A stretch of DNA of 64,000 nucleotides from Begonia masoniana (taxonomy: Eukaryota; Streptophyta; Magnoliopsida; Cucurbitales; Begoniaceae): the NCBI GenBank assembly GCA_022432975.1, contig CM039511.1, positions 26,279,153-26,343,152 of the forward strand, read 5' to 3'. Positions within the stretch are counted from its first letter, which is position 1; each line of letters starts with the position of its first letter. The notes under the pieces are model-generated. The model saw only the letters and a list, made by a program, of their open reading frames with translations. It was not told the origin of the DNA and did not search any database. The translations under genes were made by a program, and so were the position numbers. Positions 44,832 through 56,653 of the stretch are shown piece by piece.

Positions 44832-45556
44832 TTAGAATTTTGTCCCCAAAATTACATACCTGAACAAATCTGGATATCTGTCCATCATGTCCTGTTGTCG
44901 CTCCCACGTTGCCTCCTCTATGTTTTGATTCCTCCACAGTACTTTAACAAGAGGGATTGACTTATTACGCAGGACGTTAACCGAAGACTCCAAGATCTGT
45001 ATCGGCCTCTCTTCGTAGGTCAAAGTTGGCCGTATCTCAAGATTAACTGGTTCTACCACGTGCGTAGGATCCTGTATACACTTTCTCAACATCGACACGT
45101 TGAAGACATTATGCACGCCCTCCATAGACAATGGCAATTGAAGCCTATACGCTGTAGCCCCAATTCTTTCTGTAATCTGAAACGGTCCAACAAACCGTGG
45201 ATTTAACTTCCCTCTCTTACCAAAGCGCCTTCAAAAACACTTCGTCACCAACCATAAACTCTAATTCTCGTCTTCTTCGATCAGCATAGTTCTTTTGGCG
45301 ACTCTGTGCGGTTTCCATTCTTTGTCTAATCAAAGCAACCTTCTCAGACAACTGTTGTAAAATTTAAGGGCCGATCAACTTAGCTTTGCCCACTTCATCC
45401 CAATACAGCGGCGACCTACACTTTCTGCCATAAAGCGCTTCGTACGGAGCCATTCCAATCGTAGACTGATAACTGTTATTATAAGCAAATTCAATCAAAG
45501 GCAAATATCGGCTCCATGACGTCTGAAACTCTAACACGCACGCTCTTAGCATATCC
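44832..45556 (-). pseudogene. Element I integrase C-terminus and chromodomain-like tail
   Basis: Resumes after solo LTR J with [14 protein letters not shown] and continues through the late integrase core ([19 protein letters not shown]). A stop near 45370 and frameshifts around 45230 and 45140 break it. The last frame (MEGVHNVFNVSMLRKC, then VLRNKSIPLVKVLW) carries the chromodomain-like tail and ends at 44832, partly overlapping the polypurine tract. It is the 3' part of the gag-pol that continues at 47935. Confidence 0.88.
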
Positions 45557-46422
45557 TCGAGTGTAACACCCGAGAAATTTGTTTTAGGAATTTCGGGCCT
45601 TAAGTTTCGAATTTTAATATTTTAAGCATTATAGAGTATTAAATTCGTAGAAATATTAAATTTAGTCCAAATGACCAACGAGAAGTTTCGTTAGAGCCCT
45701 AAGAATAAATAGGAATATTTGGAGGAATAAGGGAATTTCGGAGAAATTAAACCGATAGCCAAAATAATGGTTTAGGTTAGGAAATTTACAAAGGGCATTT
45801 AAGTAAATGTCAAAGTCAAAATCTATTAAAAACCTAAGTCTTCTCTCTCTTTCTCACTTCTCCTCTCCACGCACGAAACCTCTCCTTTTCTCTCTTTGGC
45901 GATTTCTTCCTCCTCTCCATCGCCATTTCCATCGTTCGATTTCTCTTCCATTTTAGGCAATTTCTCCTCCAAGTTTCTTCAACAAAACAACGTGCTAGGT
46001 AAGCTCTACGTTTTGGTTAAGTTTATTTGTCGTTTTGGAGTGATTTCGAGTTAGGGATTGTAAAGAAAATTAGGGGTTTGTGTTAGAAATAGTTAGGGTT
46101 GTTATTTATCACTTATTGTTGGTGTTTAGTGTTAAATCTAAGTTGTTGGAGTTGATTAATGGTGTTGGTATAGGTTTAATGTAAAGTTAGGTTGTTGGAA
46201 ATGTGGTTGAAAGACATTAATAGAGGTTTTGAAGTTTGTGAGCACCAAGTGCTCGATTAAATGCCTAAACGAGGTGAATTAGAGTTTTTAGAAGAATTTG
46301 TCCTAGCTCGAGAAAACAAATTGTTAGATTTGATGTTCGTGAGTCGATATTAATGGTTTGTTGTTAAATGCCCTAGGTAACTCAAGCTCAAAGGACGGTG
46401 CTCGGCATATTTAGGATGCCAG

Positions 46423-46948
46423 GTAAGTGAGCGTTAGGCTTTCCGGCCACTAAGGCCCTACGTCGTACAATGTTGATGATGTTTGTTGTGATAAAAAGGT
46501 GGGTATAGGGGTTTGTGGAAAGGCGGGTAGTTTAAGTAGTGCCTTAGTGAATTAGGTAGTGCTCGTTCGATAGGTTTTCCTTATGTATGTTACCCCTCAT
46601 GCATCATGTTTTACGAAAATGCATACGAACTATTTACGAGCATGTTTTATGAAAGGTTAAATGATTGAACGAATATGTGAATGATATATGTTTCTCACGC
46701 GTCAAAAGTATGATTCTCACGGGTATGTTTCTCACGCGTCAAATGTATGATTCTCACGTGTATGTTTCTTACGGGGCAAGACTTATGTTTCTTACGGGGC
46801 AAGACGTATGTTTCTCACGGGGCAAGAAAATGGTTTAAAGAAATGAAACAAAAAAATGTTTTACAAATGTCATGCATATATATGTGATGTTATGTTTAGT
46901 ACTCTCCTTACTAAGCATTAGGCTTAATGTAGCTATTGTATGATGTAG
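46423..46948 (+). promoter_or_regulatory. Intron-like cassette in solo LTR J
   Basis: GATGCCAG|GTAAGT, GCCCTACGTCG, CATGCATCATGTTTT (46599), TACTAAGCATTAGGCTTAAT and TGATGTAG|GTGA ending at 46948; 526 bp. The matching cassette in the right LTR of I runs from 53375 to 52860 on the minus strand, 516 bp. Confidence 0.5.
46688..46830 (+). repeat. TTCTCACGGG repeats in solo LTR J
   Basis: About seven irregular units of 19-23 bp, such as TATGTTTCTCACGCGTCAAA and TATGTTTCTTACGGGGCAAG. This is the unexpanded, more variable relative of the 23-bp array of I. Confidence 0.8.
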
Positions 46949-47479
46949 GTGATGAGAACGAAGGTGAGGAACCACCTTACGATGATCAAGTGTAGCGGTC
47001 GATGGGTGGAGCTCGTGGCGGCGGCTTGTGTTTTGGCTAGGTTTGTGACTCACGGTTAAAAGTTTTGAGGGTCTTTAGTGACGTTTTTGATTTAATGGTT
47101 AATCGTACAGATTTTGTAAATGTTTAGATATGTTATTAGGATGTTTGGAGACTGTATAGATGACGAAAAGTGTTTTGTAGAATGTTTTGTGGTGTTTGGA
47201 TGGTTTTAAAAACAGGTAGGAAAATGTAAATGTTTTAAATGGAACCATGCGGTTCGTTTTCATGAAAGGTGGTTATGTTTTTAAATGTGATTGAGTTAAT
47301 TTACGCATAATTAGTGAAGCCGGCAGTAGAGTGTCTATACAGTTATTGTATAGAAGTGTGATTTGTGAAATTGTAATGGTAAGTGATGAAGAAAGATGAA
47401 GGAAATATGAATGCTGAAATGTGTATAAGTGTTGTGTGAGAAATTGGTGAGCAGGGCGTGAAAGGAAGGAAAGAAAGAC

Positions 47480-47690
47480 ATGTGGCGGGCGACTGGTCGC
47501 AGAAGGGGTAGCGACTGGTCGCGGAACTCTCGGGTTTTCCAGAGAGTTCCGCGATCGGCCGCGGAAAGAGTGGCGCCCGATCGCAGGTGGCCATCGAAGG
47601 GGCGCCCGATCGGCCAATGTTGGCCGATCGTGCGGTTGTGCATGGGGCGCACGAACGCCTATCCTTCGGCGTTCGGTCGCCCCTGTGTAA
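47480..47690. repeat. Hairpin cluster in solo LTR J
   Basis: GC-rich inverted repeats including GCGACTGGTCGC, CGGAACTCTC...GAGAGTTCCG around 47521-47552, and CGATCGGCC/GGCCGATCG pairs. It lies 240-450 bp from the LTR's 3' end, the same place as the palindromes of K and I, with different stem sequence. Confidence 0.7.
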
Positions 47691-47934
47691 TGGGATCGCC
47701 ATCCCTGTTTTGCCCCTGCTTCGTTGGCCGATTGTTTTCTTCTATTTATAATGGTTTTAATGCATTGTTTTAAGTTCTAATTCAATTGTTTTTAGGTCCT
47801 AATTAAATGGTTTAACTTTTAGACTTAAACTGTTCTGGGTTAAAGGTATATTTCCGCTTAAACGCTAAGTTATTAAAGTTTGTACTTATAAAAAAAAAAT
47901 AAAAAATTTTACGGGTAAGGGTCGTGACATCGAG

Positions 47935-50900
47935 TATCTGAATCGTTCTCTCGGATTGTCCGTCGATCTGTGGGTGAAAGGCCGTGCTAAAAGTCAACTT
48001 GGTACCCATAGCGCTTTGCAAACTTTTCCAAAACCTCGAGGTAAATCTGGGATCCCGATCTAAAACAATCGACATAGGGACCCCGTGCAATCTAATAATC
48101 TCTTGGACATAGAGTTCGGCAAACTGATTCATCGTGTAAGTCATCTTTACAGGCAAGAAATGAGCCGCTTTCGTCAATCTATCAACTAAGACCCATATGC
48201 TGTCGTGCCCTTTTACTGTCCTCGGTAACCCAACCACGAAATCCATTGCAATTTGATCCCACTTCCACTCGGGAATCGGTAGTGGTTGCAACATTCCACT
48301 TGGCCTTTGGTGTTCTGCCTTAACTTGTTGGCAGACAAGACAGGATTGCACATAACTGGCCATATCACGCTTTATATTCGGCCACCAATAATGCACTTTC
48401 AGATCACGGTACATCTTGGTGTTACCTGGATGCACTGAGGACATCGATGAATGTGCCTCTGACATAACTAACTTCCTCAACTCTTCGTCTTTTGGAACGT
48501 ACCATTGATCTCAAAATCTCAGAATGCCATCCATTGAGTAACTGAAATCAGAAGGCACAACTGGCAATTTTGCTACAATAGCCATCTTTTCTTCTGTATC
48601 TAACTGTTGAGCCTCTTTTATCTTGTCCAATAGAGTGGGCCGTATTGTCAAGTCAGCAAGCAGGGCCGAAAGTTCTGAAACGAATTTCAGTTCAAACCCC
48701 TGCATCTCCTTTCTCAATGAAGCTGACATACTGAAAGCAACTGACTCCTCTGTTCTAGGCATCCTGCTCAAAGCGTCTGCCACTGTATTTGCTTTTCCAG
48801 GGTGATACTTAATTTTGAAGTCATAGTTTTTCACAAACTCTAACCATCTCCTCTGTCTCATATTCAAATCTTTCTTTGTAAACAGGTATTTCAAACTCTT
48901 GTGGTCTGAAAACACTTCACACTTCTGTCCGTAGAGGTAGTGCCTTCATATTTTTAACGCGAACACAACCGCTGCTAGCTCTAAATCATGCGTCGGGTAA
49001 TTTTCCTCATAACTTTTCAATTGCCTGAAAGCATAGGCAATGACCTTTCTCTTCTGCATCAACACGCATCCCAATCAAACTTTGGACGCGTCACAATAAA
49101 TACAATACGCCCAATTCTCCACTGGTAGGGTCAGTAAAGGCGCTGTGGTCAACTTTCGCTTCAAGGTCTGAAAGCTTTCTTCACACGCCTTAGTCCATTC
49201 GTACTTCACTTCTTTCTTCGTTAAGTTCGTCAAAGGTTTGGCTATTACTGAAAACCCTTGGATAAACTTCCGATAATACCCTGCCAAGCCTACGAAACTC
49301 CGTACATCACTTGCATTTTTCAGTCGAGGCCATTCCTTTACTACTTGAATCTTGGCCGGATCCACAGAAATGCCATCTTTTGAAATCACATGGCCTAAGA
49401 AATTCACCTGATTCAACCAGAATTCGCACTTAGAAAGCTTAGCATATAACTGATGTCGCTTTAAAGTAGTCATAACGGCCTTCAAGTGCTCTGCATGTTC
49501 TTTGTCGTTTCGGGAATATACCAAGATGTCATCTATGAATACTATCACGAACTTATCCAAGAATTCCCGGAACACTCTATTCATGAGGTCCATAAACGCG
49601 GCTGGAGCATTGGTCAAGCCGAAGGACATCACCATAAACTCATAGTGCCCGTAGCGCGTTCTGAAGGCAGTTTTTGGTACATCGTCAGCTCTAATCTTCA
49701 ACTGATAGTACCCAGAACGTAAATCGATCTTAGAAAATACTGTGGCCCCTTGCAACTGGTCAAATAGATCGTCTATCCTTGGTAACGGGTATTTATTCTT
49801 TATGGTCAGCTTATTCAACTCGCGGTAATCCACGCACATTCTTAAGGAGCCATCTTTCTTCTTTACAAACAATACCGGAGCGCCCCAAGGAGAAACGCTC
49901 GGCCGGACAAAGCTCTTGTCTATTAGCTCTTTCAGCTGGACTTGCAACTCCCTCAGTTCAACTGGCGCCATTCTATAAGGATTCTTGGATACTGGCGCCG
50001 AACCAGGAATAATCTCAATTGTAAACTCCATTTCCCGGTCCGGAGGTAAGCCAGGCAACTCGTCCAGGAATACTTCCGTAAAGTCTTTAACCACCGGAAT
50101 GTCGCATATCTTTAACTTTTCTCGCATACTTACTTCTTCAACGCTTGCTATAAACCCAAAACATCCATGCTTCATCGAGTTTAGTGCACTTACAGGCAAG
50201 CTAGGTAACTCATCTATAAAATTCTCCTCTACCGAAATGTCATTCAACTTTAGATTATCTCGTTTTCTCACATCCACAATACTTGCTACAAAATTGAAAC
50301 ATTGAGGCTTTACGGAGTACCGGGCACTCATTGACAATACAAGAGGCATCTCACTTGATCGAAGGGTCGCTGGAAAATCATAATTCTCCCCACTCGGGGG
50401 TCTAAATCCTACTACTCCAGACCTACAATTGATTGTGGCATAGTGCCTGAACAACCAATCCATGCCCAAAATCACATCATACCCCTTCATGCATATAACG
50501 ATCAGATTCGCATATAACTGCCTACCACCAACAGATAAAATCTCACCCTGTATCGCCCGATCTGAGTGCAAATACTCACCGGAAGGCAACATAACACTAT
50601 AATTATGATCAGCTTGGACGACATCTAATTTCCATTTAACTGCATACCTCTGTTCTATGAAAGAATGGGTTGCCCCAGTGTCGATTAGAACATGAGCCGT
50701 GTTTCCACAAACCAAAATAGTACCTGTAACAACTGAAGGCTGAGCAGCTTCCTCGTCTTCCATCAGAGCAAAGACCCGGGAGGGACCGCCCGGTGGCTGT
50801 TTACTCGGTCCTAGGCAATCAGCGGCCTTGTGGCCCACCTTATCACATCGAAAACATCGCCCACTATGAAGTTTGCACTCTCCATAATGATTCTTTAGGT

Positions 50901-51744
50901 AAGTAGGGCATACCGGAGCTTGCGACGCCCCTTGCGGACGTTTGCCCTTGTCCTGAAATCTAGGCATCTCATTAGGCCGTTTAACACCACGTTGTGATTG
51001 TGGCTGCCAACCCTGATTTTGTTGTTGTAGTCGCCCATCTCTAACAAACCTTCTCGACGCTTCCCTCTGTCGCTGAAGCTTGATCTCGATGTCATCAAGA
51101 CTGAGGGCTCTTTCTACTATCTTATGGTAAGGCACATCCTCATCTTCCACTGTCATCACACCTTTCTGAATCTCGAGTTTCAAACCTTGTACGAATTGAT
51201 GAATTTTGTCCTCCTCTTCATAGATCATATACCCTGCATATCGAGATAACGCATCAAACCTTCATACATACTCAGCCACCGTCCCCGTTTGGTGTAGTTG
51301 TGTGAACTCCACTTTCTTACTGGCTCAAAGAGTGTGGCTGAAGTACTTGTTATAGAACACCGTTTTGAACCTTTCCCATCTCATAACTCCCATATCTGTA
51401 GTAGCTTTAATAGTATCCCACAAAAATATAGCATCCTTCTCTAAACTAAATGTGGCACACGTCACTTTGTCGGCCTCCTCCACTTTTGCATAGGTAAACA
51501 TACTCTCAATCTTACGAATCCATTGCTCAGCGCTCGTAGGATCCTAAGACTGACCATCAAAGGTAGGGGACCTAAGTCGCCTGAATCTCTCCCCACTTTC
51601 ATCCTGTGAGGTATTTCCTTGTCCATTTCCGCTCCCATTACCTTCTCGATTTAATAAAATCCCTATCTGATCCGACTGTTGTTGTAATATAATCAAGAAT
51701 TGGTTCATGGGATTTTCTGTAGGCGGTCTAGGTGCTCTCGGCAT
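47935..51744 (-). pseudogene. Element I gag-pol, disrupted (5' part)
   Basis: Starts at ATG 51744 (MPRAPRPPTENPMNQF). Gag is interrupted by a stop at 51544 and by two further stops near 51325 and 51262. A long open stretch follows (51228 to 49075): one CCHC knuckle ([14 protein letters not shown]), protease [10 protein letters not shown] (Asp 50680-50682), RT with KIDLRSG (Asp 49723-49725) and IDD (49528-49533), and the start of RNase H. Stops at 49075, near 48946 and at 48511 interrupt RNase H and the region before integrase. The integrase zinc finger and core (LDRDPRF, Asp 48058-48060; GQSERT) are readable up to J. Relative to A, B and C it has an extra segment of about 40 residues between protease and RT. 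Confidence 0.9.
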
Positions 51745-51891
51745 CTTCTCGTTCCTAAACATATTAGACAATACAAGACAACATAAATAACTAGGAATCA
51801 TACTTAAACTTAAATACTTACAGTCGATGGAGAGTTCCCGTACGGCGGTGTGTTTGGCAGGCATATCACAAAATCGCTTTTAAAACTCAGT

Positions 51892-51904
51892 CTCTCTGAT
51901 ACCA
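51892..51904 (-). other. Primer-binding site of element I
   Basis: The plus strand CTCTCTGATACCA is the inverse of TGGTATCAGAGAG, four bases inside the LTR at 51909. Matches initiator methionine tRNA. Confidence 0.8.
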
Positions 51905-51908
51905 TAAC

Positions 51909-54230
51909 TGTCATGACCCTTTCTCGTATTCTAGCAAATTTTTTTTTTTTATACACCTTTACTTTAACTGTACGTAAGGCGGAAATCTCAATCGAAATCG
52001 AAATCGAAGTTCATTTAGTAAATCGTTTAAAACCATTATTAAAAACAATTAAAACTTAAAACAATAAAACATTTAAAACTATTAAATAAATAAATCTCTT
52101 TTTTTTATATATCATGGCGATCAGTCGCCCAAAAGGGGGGGCGACTGATCGCCCCTGGCGATTTGCAACAGGCGATCAGTCGCCTGTTGCAAAATCGCCT
52201 GTGGCGACTGATCGCCACAATTGTGGCGATTAGTCGCCACGCTCTCTGGATTTTTCCAGAGAGCAGCGACCTGCGAGTGACCAGAGGCGATTGCTCGCCT
52301 CCCAGAGGAGAGCAATCGGCAGGCTCTCTGGATTTCCTCCAGAGAGCCGAGTTTCTTTCTCCCCCTTTCTCTTTTCTTCACCCTTACACGCCCTGCACTT
52401 CACCATTCTTAACATCACAAAACACAACACACAGTAACACTATAACTTCTCACTTTTTCTCACCACTTCTTCACCCAATCCATTCATAGTTCCATAAAAT
52501 TACACCTCAAACATGACTTTACTCAAAATTCTCAAAACCAACATAATTTACTTTAAACGAAATCAATTTCATAAAAAACGAACCGCGTGGTTCCGTTTAA
52601 AAGTTTAACATATCCTTCCTGTTTGAAAAACATCAAAACACTTTAAAAACACAATGCATAATCTATCTGATCTCCATACATCCTAAAACATATCAAATCC
52701 TACAATTATCATTGCCCCAACATTTCCCAAAAACTCTCAAAAACACCTAACCGTGAGTCAATTAGCCCTGCCAAAACATGCTCCGCCACCACGAGTTCCG
52801 CCCATCGACCAGCTACACTTGATCGTCATAAGGAGGTTCTTCACCTTCGTTCTCGTCACCTACATCATATGATAATTACATTAAGCCTAATGCTTAGTAA
52901 GAAGCGTGCTAAACATAACATTACATATATGCATGACATTCATAAAACAGTTTCGTTTCGTTTCGTAAAACCTTTTTCTTGCCCCGTGAGAAACATAACT
53001 TGCCCCGTGAGAAACATACAATTAGTCCCGTGAGAAACATACAATTTGTCCCGTGAGAAACATACAATTAGTCCCGTGAGAAACATACAATCAGACCCGT
53101 GAGAAACTTACATCAGTCAGAATTCATGATCATTCGTTGTCTTAATATTTCATAAAACATGTTCATAAATAGTTCGTATGCACTTTAAGAAAACATGATG
53201 CATGAGGAGACATACTTAGAAACATCTATCGAAGGACCACTAAACTTCGCTAAGGCACTACTTAACTACCCTTCTTATCATCAACCCGTATAACTATCTA
53301 ACTTCGTCACAATAAACATAATCAACATCGTTACGACGTAGGGCCTTAGGGGCCGAAAACCTAACACTCACTTACCTGGCGTCCTAGATATGCCGAGCAC
53401 CGTCCTTTGAGCTTGAGTCACCTAGGGCATTTAACAATACATCGTTAATATCAACTCTCAAACATCAAATCTAACAAATCGACGTCTCGAGCTAGGACAA
53501 ATTTCTCTAAAACTCGAATTAATTTCATTCAGACATTTCATCGAGCACTTAGTGCTCACCAACTTAAAAAAAACTCCATTAATGGTGTTCACCAACCTCC
53601 AACAACCAACTCTTAACATTAAACCTCAACCAACACCATTAATCTACTCCAACAATCCTCAATAATCACTAATACGTCATCAATGAGAAATAAATAAATA
53701 ACCCTAACAATTTCTAACAAAACCTCTAAATTTCTTCACAGACTCTAAATCAAAATAACTCCAAAACTACAAATAAACTTGTCTAGAGTGTAGAACTTAC
53801 CTAGCACGTTGTTTTGTCGAAGAAAAGGGGAAAGAAGATCTCCAGAATCGAAGGAGTCGCCGGAGTTGAGGATTGGCGATGGAGAAGGAGCAATCGCGAG
53901 GGAGAGGGAGAGTATTCGTGAAGGAGAAGAAAAGTGAGGGGAGAGAGAGAGTTTAGGTTTTTAATAAAACTTTACTTAATAATTTACCTAATTGCCCTTA
54001 GTTTAAATTCCTTAACTTAAATCGTTATTTCGTCTATCGATTTGATTTCTCCAAAGCACCCTTATTCCTCCAAATATTTCTGTTTATCCTTAGGGCTCTA
54101 ACGAAACTTCCCGTTGGCCATTTAGACTTTACCTATTATTTCTATGAATTAAGACTCTATAAATGCTTAAAATATTGGAATTCTAAACTTATGGCCCGAA
54201 ATCTTTAAAATGAAATTTTCGGGTGTTACA
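51909..54230 (-). repeat. Element I 5' LTR (right)
   Basis: 2322 bp, TGTCATGACCC to GGGTGTTACA in plus-strand order. Complete cassette (53375 to 52860), hairpin cluster (52115-52350) and six 23-bp units (52985-53110). It serves as the unexpanded reference for the left LTR. Confidence 0.92.
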
Positions 54231-54902
54231 GTTTGAGTTTTGTGATGTAGATGAAGAAGAACAAGTACGGTGAGTTGCATGAGCACGTGAGGATTACGGA
54301 CGCAGTTGGAGGAGTATGACCATGGCGGCATCCCGACGATATTGTTAGGGAGATTCCGACCGTGGTTAGTAGGTGTTTGTGGTTAGTATGAGGATGTGTT
54401 TGTTTTGGGTACGTTTAAGTGTTCGGTTTTGTTTAAATGAAAGATTGGAAATGTCTATGTACGTGGATAGAAAGATTTGATCGGAAAGGTATGAAAAGTT
54501 AAGTTTTGATGAATATGTTGGGTTGGTATGAGTTAGGTGTCTATTTTGTTTGAAAATGATTAGGAGGTTTTGAGTATGTGTATAGAAATGTCATGGATGA
54601 AAGTATGAAAAGGTTACATATGTAGATCGAATGGTTTTGATAGAAAGACATACGAATGTAGAGTTTTGATGTGTATACGGTGTTTGTAGAATGTTTAAGG
54701 GGTGAAGTCGTTATTTGGGAAAAATATACTGGAATTGTTTGGATCGAAGTATAGAGATTATGTTGATGAAACAGGAAGGAAAGAGATAGGAAAATTTGTA
54801 CGTCTAATTTAAGGAGGCTAAGTTAGGAGTAAGTTATGGTTAGGCCGTGACGGCCCTGACCAGGTTGGGGTCGTTACAACCGAGCATTTCTAGGAGAGCT
54901 AG

Positions 54903-55375
54903 GTAAGTGAAGTATGCATGTGCCTTCAGGCCTACATCACAAAACAGTAGGATTATGTATCGTGTGAATGAGTTTGTATGTCATGCATCATGTTTTCTTT
55001 TGAAAAATTACGAAAATAAATTTCCATGTAAGGAATGGTAAGGCGTGAGCTGAATATGACAGACAAACTATTAAGGGAACTAATCCACCCCTTAACTTAT
55101 GAAGGGATTTGTAACATTGGGAGGATTGATCCCACTCCCAAGGGAACTGAGTGATCATATCAGCTATTAAGAGAATTCATCCGTCCCTTAATCAAGTAGA
55201 GGATGTATAACATTGGGAGGATTGATCCCACTCCCAAGGGAACCAAGGGATCAGTTCAGTTTATGAATGAATGTGAATGCAACTGAGATGAGAACTTCTT
55301 ACCCATTTCAGCATTTCATTTCATTACTGCTTTACTTACTTAGCATTAGACTAATAGATGAGTTTTATAATGTAG
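54903..55375 (+). promoter_or_regulatory. Intron-like cassette in the B 5' LTR
   Basis: GCTAG|GTAAGT, CCTACATCAC, CATGCATCATGTTTT (near 54976), TTAGCATTAGACTAATAG and ATAATGTAG|GTGT ending at 55375; 473 bp. The 3' LTR copy is 61722-62212 (491 bp), with TGATGTAG at the acceptor. Confidence 0.5.
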
Positions 55376-55984
55376 GTGTTGAGGATACTGTAGGTGATTT
55401 TCCTGAGTGCACAGATGAATAGATGAGGTTGGAGGAGTACATTCATGTTTCGGCCTGGTAAACTGATGAAGCAGATTAACTGGTGTCAGTGGATGAGAAA
55501 GTTTAGTGAACCATGATTCAATTTGAGTATGTCGAGAGTTCTTATGAAAATGGTAGTTTTAATGTTTTGAAATACATTTGAGACCTTTCTGATATTAATA
55601 CTCTGTTGGCTTTAAAAGTAGTTTCTACCAAATTCTGGAGTAATATACGGATTTAAGTAGTTTTGAATGTTCTTTTGCAAATGCTCAAATTCTTTTGGTA
55701 GTCAGAGCTTTCCCTGTGTAGAGAGAAAATGCTCGATGAGCTGCTATATAAAGTTGTTGTTCTGTTGACTATTAGAAGATGTCTTCAGTAAAGCCATCGG
55801 ATGATGTCTTCAGTGGAAGCCATCGGAAGATATAAGTAGAAAATTTGTCGTTTGTAACCGGATGATGTCGAGTATTTTATCCATCGGATGATGAAGGAAA
55901 AGTCTTTTGTCTTTTTGTAACCGGATGATGTCGAGTATTTTATCTACCGGAAGATGTGAGTAAGTATAGTTGTCGTTTTGCGAT

Positions 55985-56150
55985 CGACTGAAGTTGGAAG
56001 AGTGATTCTTCTGGCTGACGTTATCGGCTGAAGTTGGAAGAGTGATTGTTCCGGCTAACGTCATCGGCTGAAGTTGGAAGAGTGATTCTTCCGGTTGACA
56101 TCATCGGCTGAAGTTGGAAGAGTGATTCTTCCGGCTGACGTCATCGGTGG
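55985..56150 (+). repeat. 40-bp repeat carrying TGACGTCA in the B 5' LTR
   Basis: Four units starting with CTGAAGTTGGAAGAGTGATT at 55988, 56028, 56068 and 56108. The unit ends in GGCTGACGTCATCGG or close variants. The 3' LTR has three units (62851, 62891, 62931). The tail matches the sequence after the 59-bp array of A (GCTGACGTCATCGGTAGAAG). Confidence 0.85.
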
Positions 56151-56499
56151 AAGTCCTCCATTTTGTTTCTGCCCATTTTCGTTGACTCTGATCAGCGGAT
56201 GATGTGGTTAACTTTTATGATTTTCAAGCATTTCATACTTAAGCTTTCATCTCTTCTGGCCGAATTATTTCTCAATATTTTGACCGATTCTTTTAAAATT
56301 AATTTACAGCTTGTTTAACTCTATTTTCGTTCAAAAAAAAAAACTTTCCGCTGCTAGTTTTAAAATTTTGAGGCTTTAGCAAATGTCAAAATTTTGATTT
56401 TTGAGCGAATTTTTTTTTTTTAGAAATTAGTCAAATTTTCTTGGTCCTGTTCTGTGTTATGTGTAACGAATTGAGTTTGGAAAACTCGGGGTGTTACAG

Positions 56500-56515
56500 T
56501 ATGGTATCAGAGACA
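56500..56515 (+). other. Primer-binding site of element B
   Basis: TATGGTATCAGAGACA follows the 5' LTR (ends 56498) with a one-base gap. Matches initiator methionine tRNA and is identical to the site in A. Confidence 0.85.
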
Positions 56516-56653
56516 TTCGGTTAAACCGTTCAAAAGGTTACTCATCAGTGCCAATCGTTGCATGGGAGTACTCCAACAACTGTAAGTGTTTATGTTAGCT
56601 TTAGCTATAAGATGTTTATGAGAGTAGTTAACCCTGTGCAGGAATTTAGTATT

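Larger units (their letters stand above)
45562..47929 (+). mobile_element. Solo LTR J, nested in the integrase of I
   Basis: TGTAACACCCGAG...GGGTCGTGACA, 2368 bp, flanked by a perfect TCGAG duplication (45557-45561 and 47930-47934). It aligns in inverse orientation with the LTRs of I (2322 bp), so it is the same or a sister family. No interior remains. It carries the cassette (46423-46948), a TTCTCACGGG repeat and a GC-rich hairpin cluster (47480-47690). It is the innermost level of the nest. Confidence 0.92.
41708..54230 (-). mobile_element. Element I: gypsy chromovirus with solo LTR J inside
   Basis: 12.5 kb flanked by a perfect GTTTG duplication (41703-41707 and 54231-54235). Read on the minus strand: 5' LTR 54230-51909, primer site, gag-pol pseudogene, polypurine tract (TAAATAAGGAGGTTAGGA, 44834-44817), 3' LTR 44816-41708. 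It belongs to a different subfamily from A, B and C (MPRAPRPP gag start, one CCHC knuckle, DTGA protease). Solo LTR J of its own family splits the integrase. Confidence 0.92.
35225..54878 (+). mobile_element. Element H: gag-only gypsy element (TR-GAG-like)
   Basis: TGTAACGCCCAGG...GGGGTCGTTACA flanked by a perfect ACCGA duplication (35220-35224 and 54879-54883). The 5' LTR is 35225-38225, the internal part only 1766 bp (38226-39991), and the 3' LTR starts at 39992, is split by element I, and ends at 54878. The interior has a primer site, a gag frame with three CCHC knuckles and a polypurine tract, but no protease, RT, RNase H or integrase. It therefore depended on other elements' enzymes. It is either a member of a gag-only family or an internal deletion. 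Confidence 0.9.
39992..54878 (+). repeat. Element H 3' LTR, split by element I
   Basis: Pieces 39992-41707 and 54236-54878, about 2359 bp together, ending GTTACA before ACCGA. It carries one copy of the segment duplicated in the 5' LTR. Element I interrupts it between the branch-like block and the acceptor-like block of the cassette. Confidence 0.9.
29118..56498 (+). repeat. Element B 5' LTR in three pieces
   Basis: Pieces are 29118-29221, 34800-35224 and 54884-56498, about 2144 bp together, against 2150 bp for the 3' LTR. The first break is the G insertion (TSD CTAAG), the second the H insertion (TSD ACCGA). Continuity was checked against the 3' LTR at 61173-63322. A TATA-like CTATTTAAGG occurs near 34837. 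The third piece carries the intron-like cassette 54903-55375. Confidence 0.9.
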
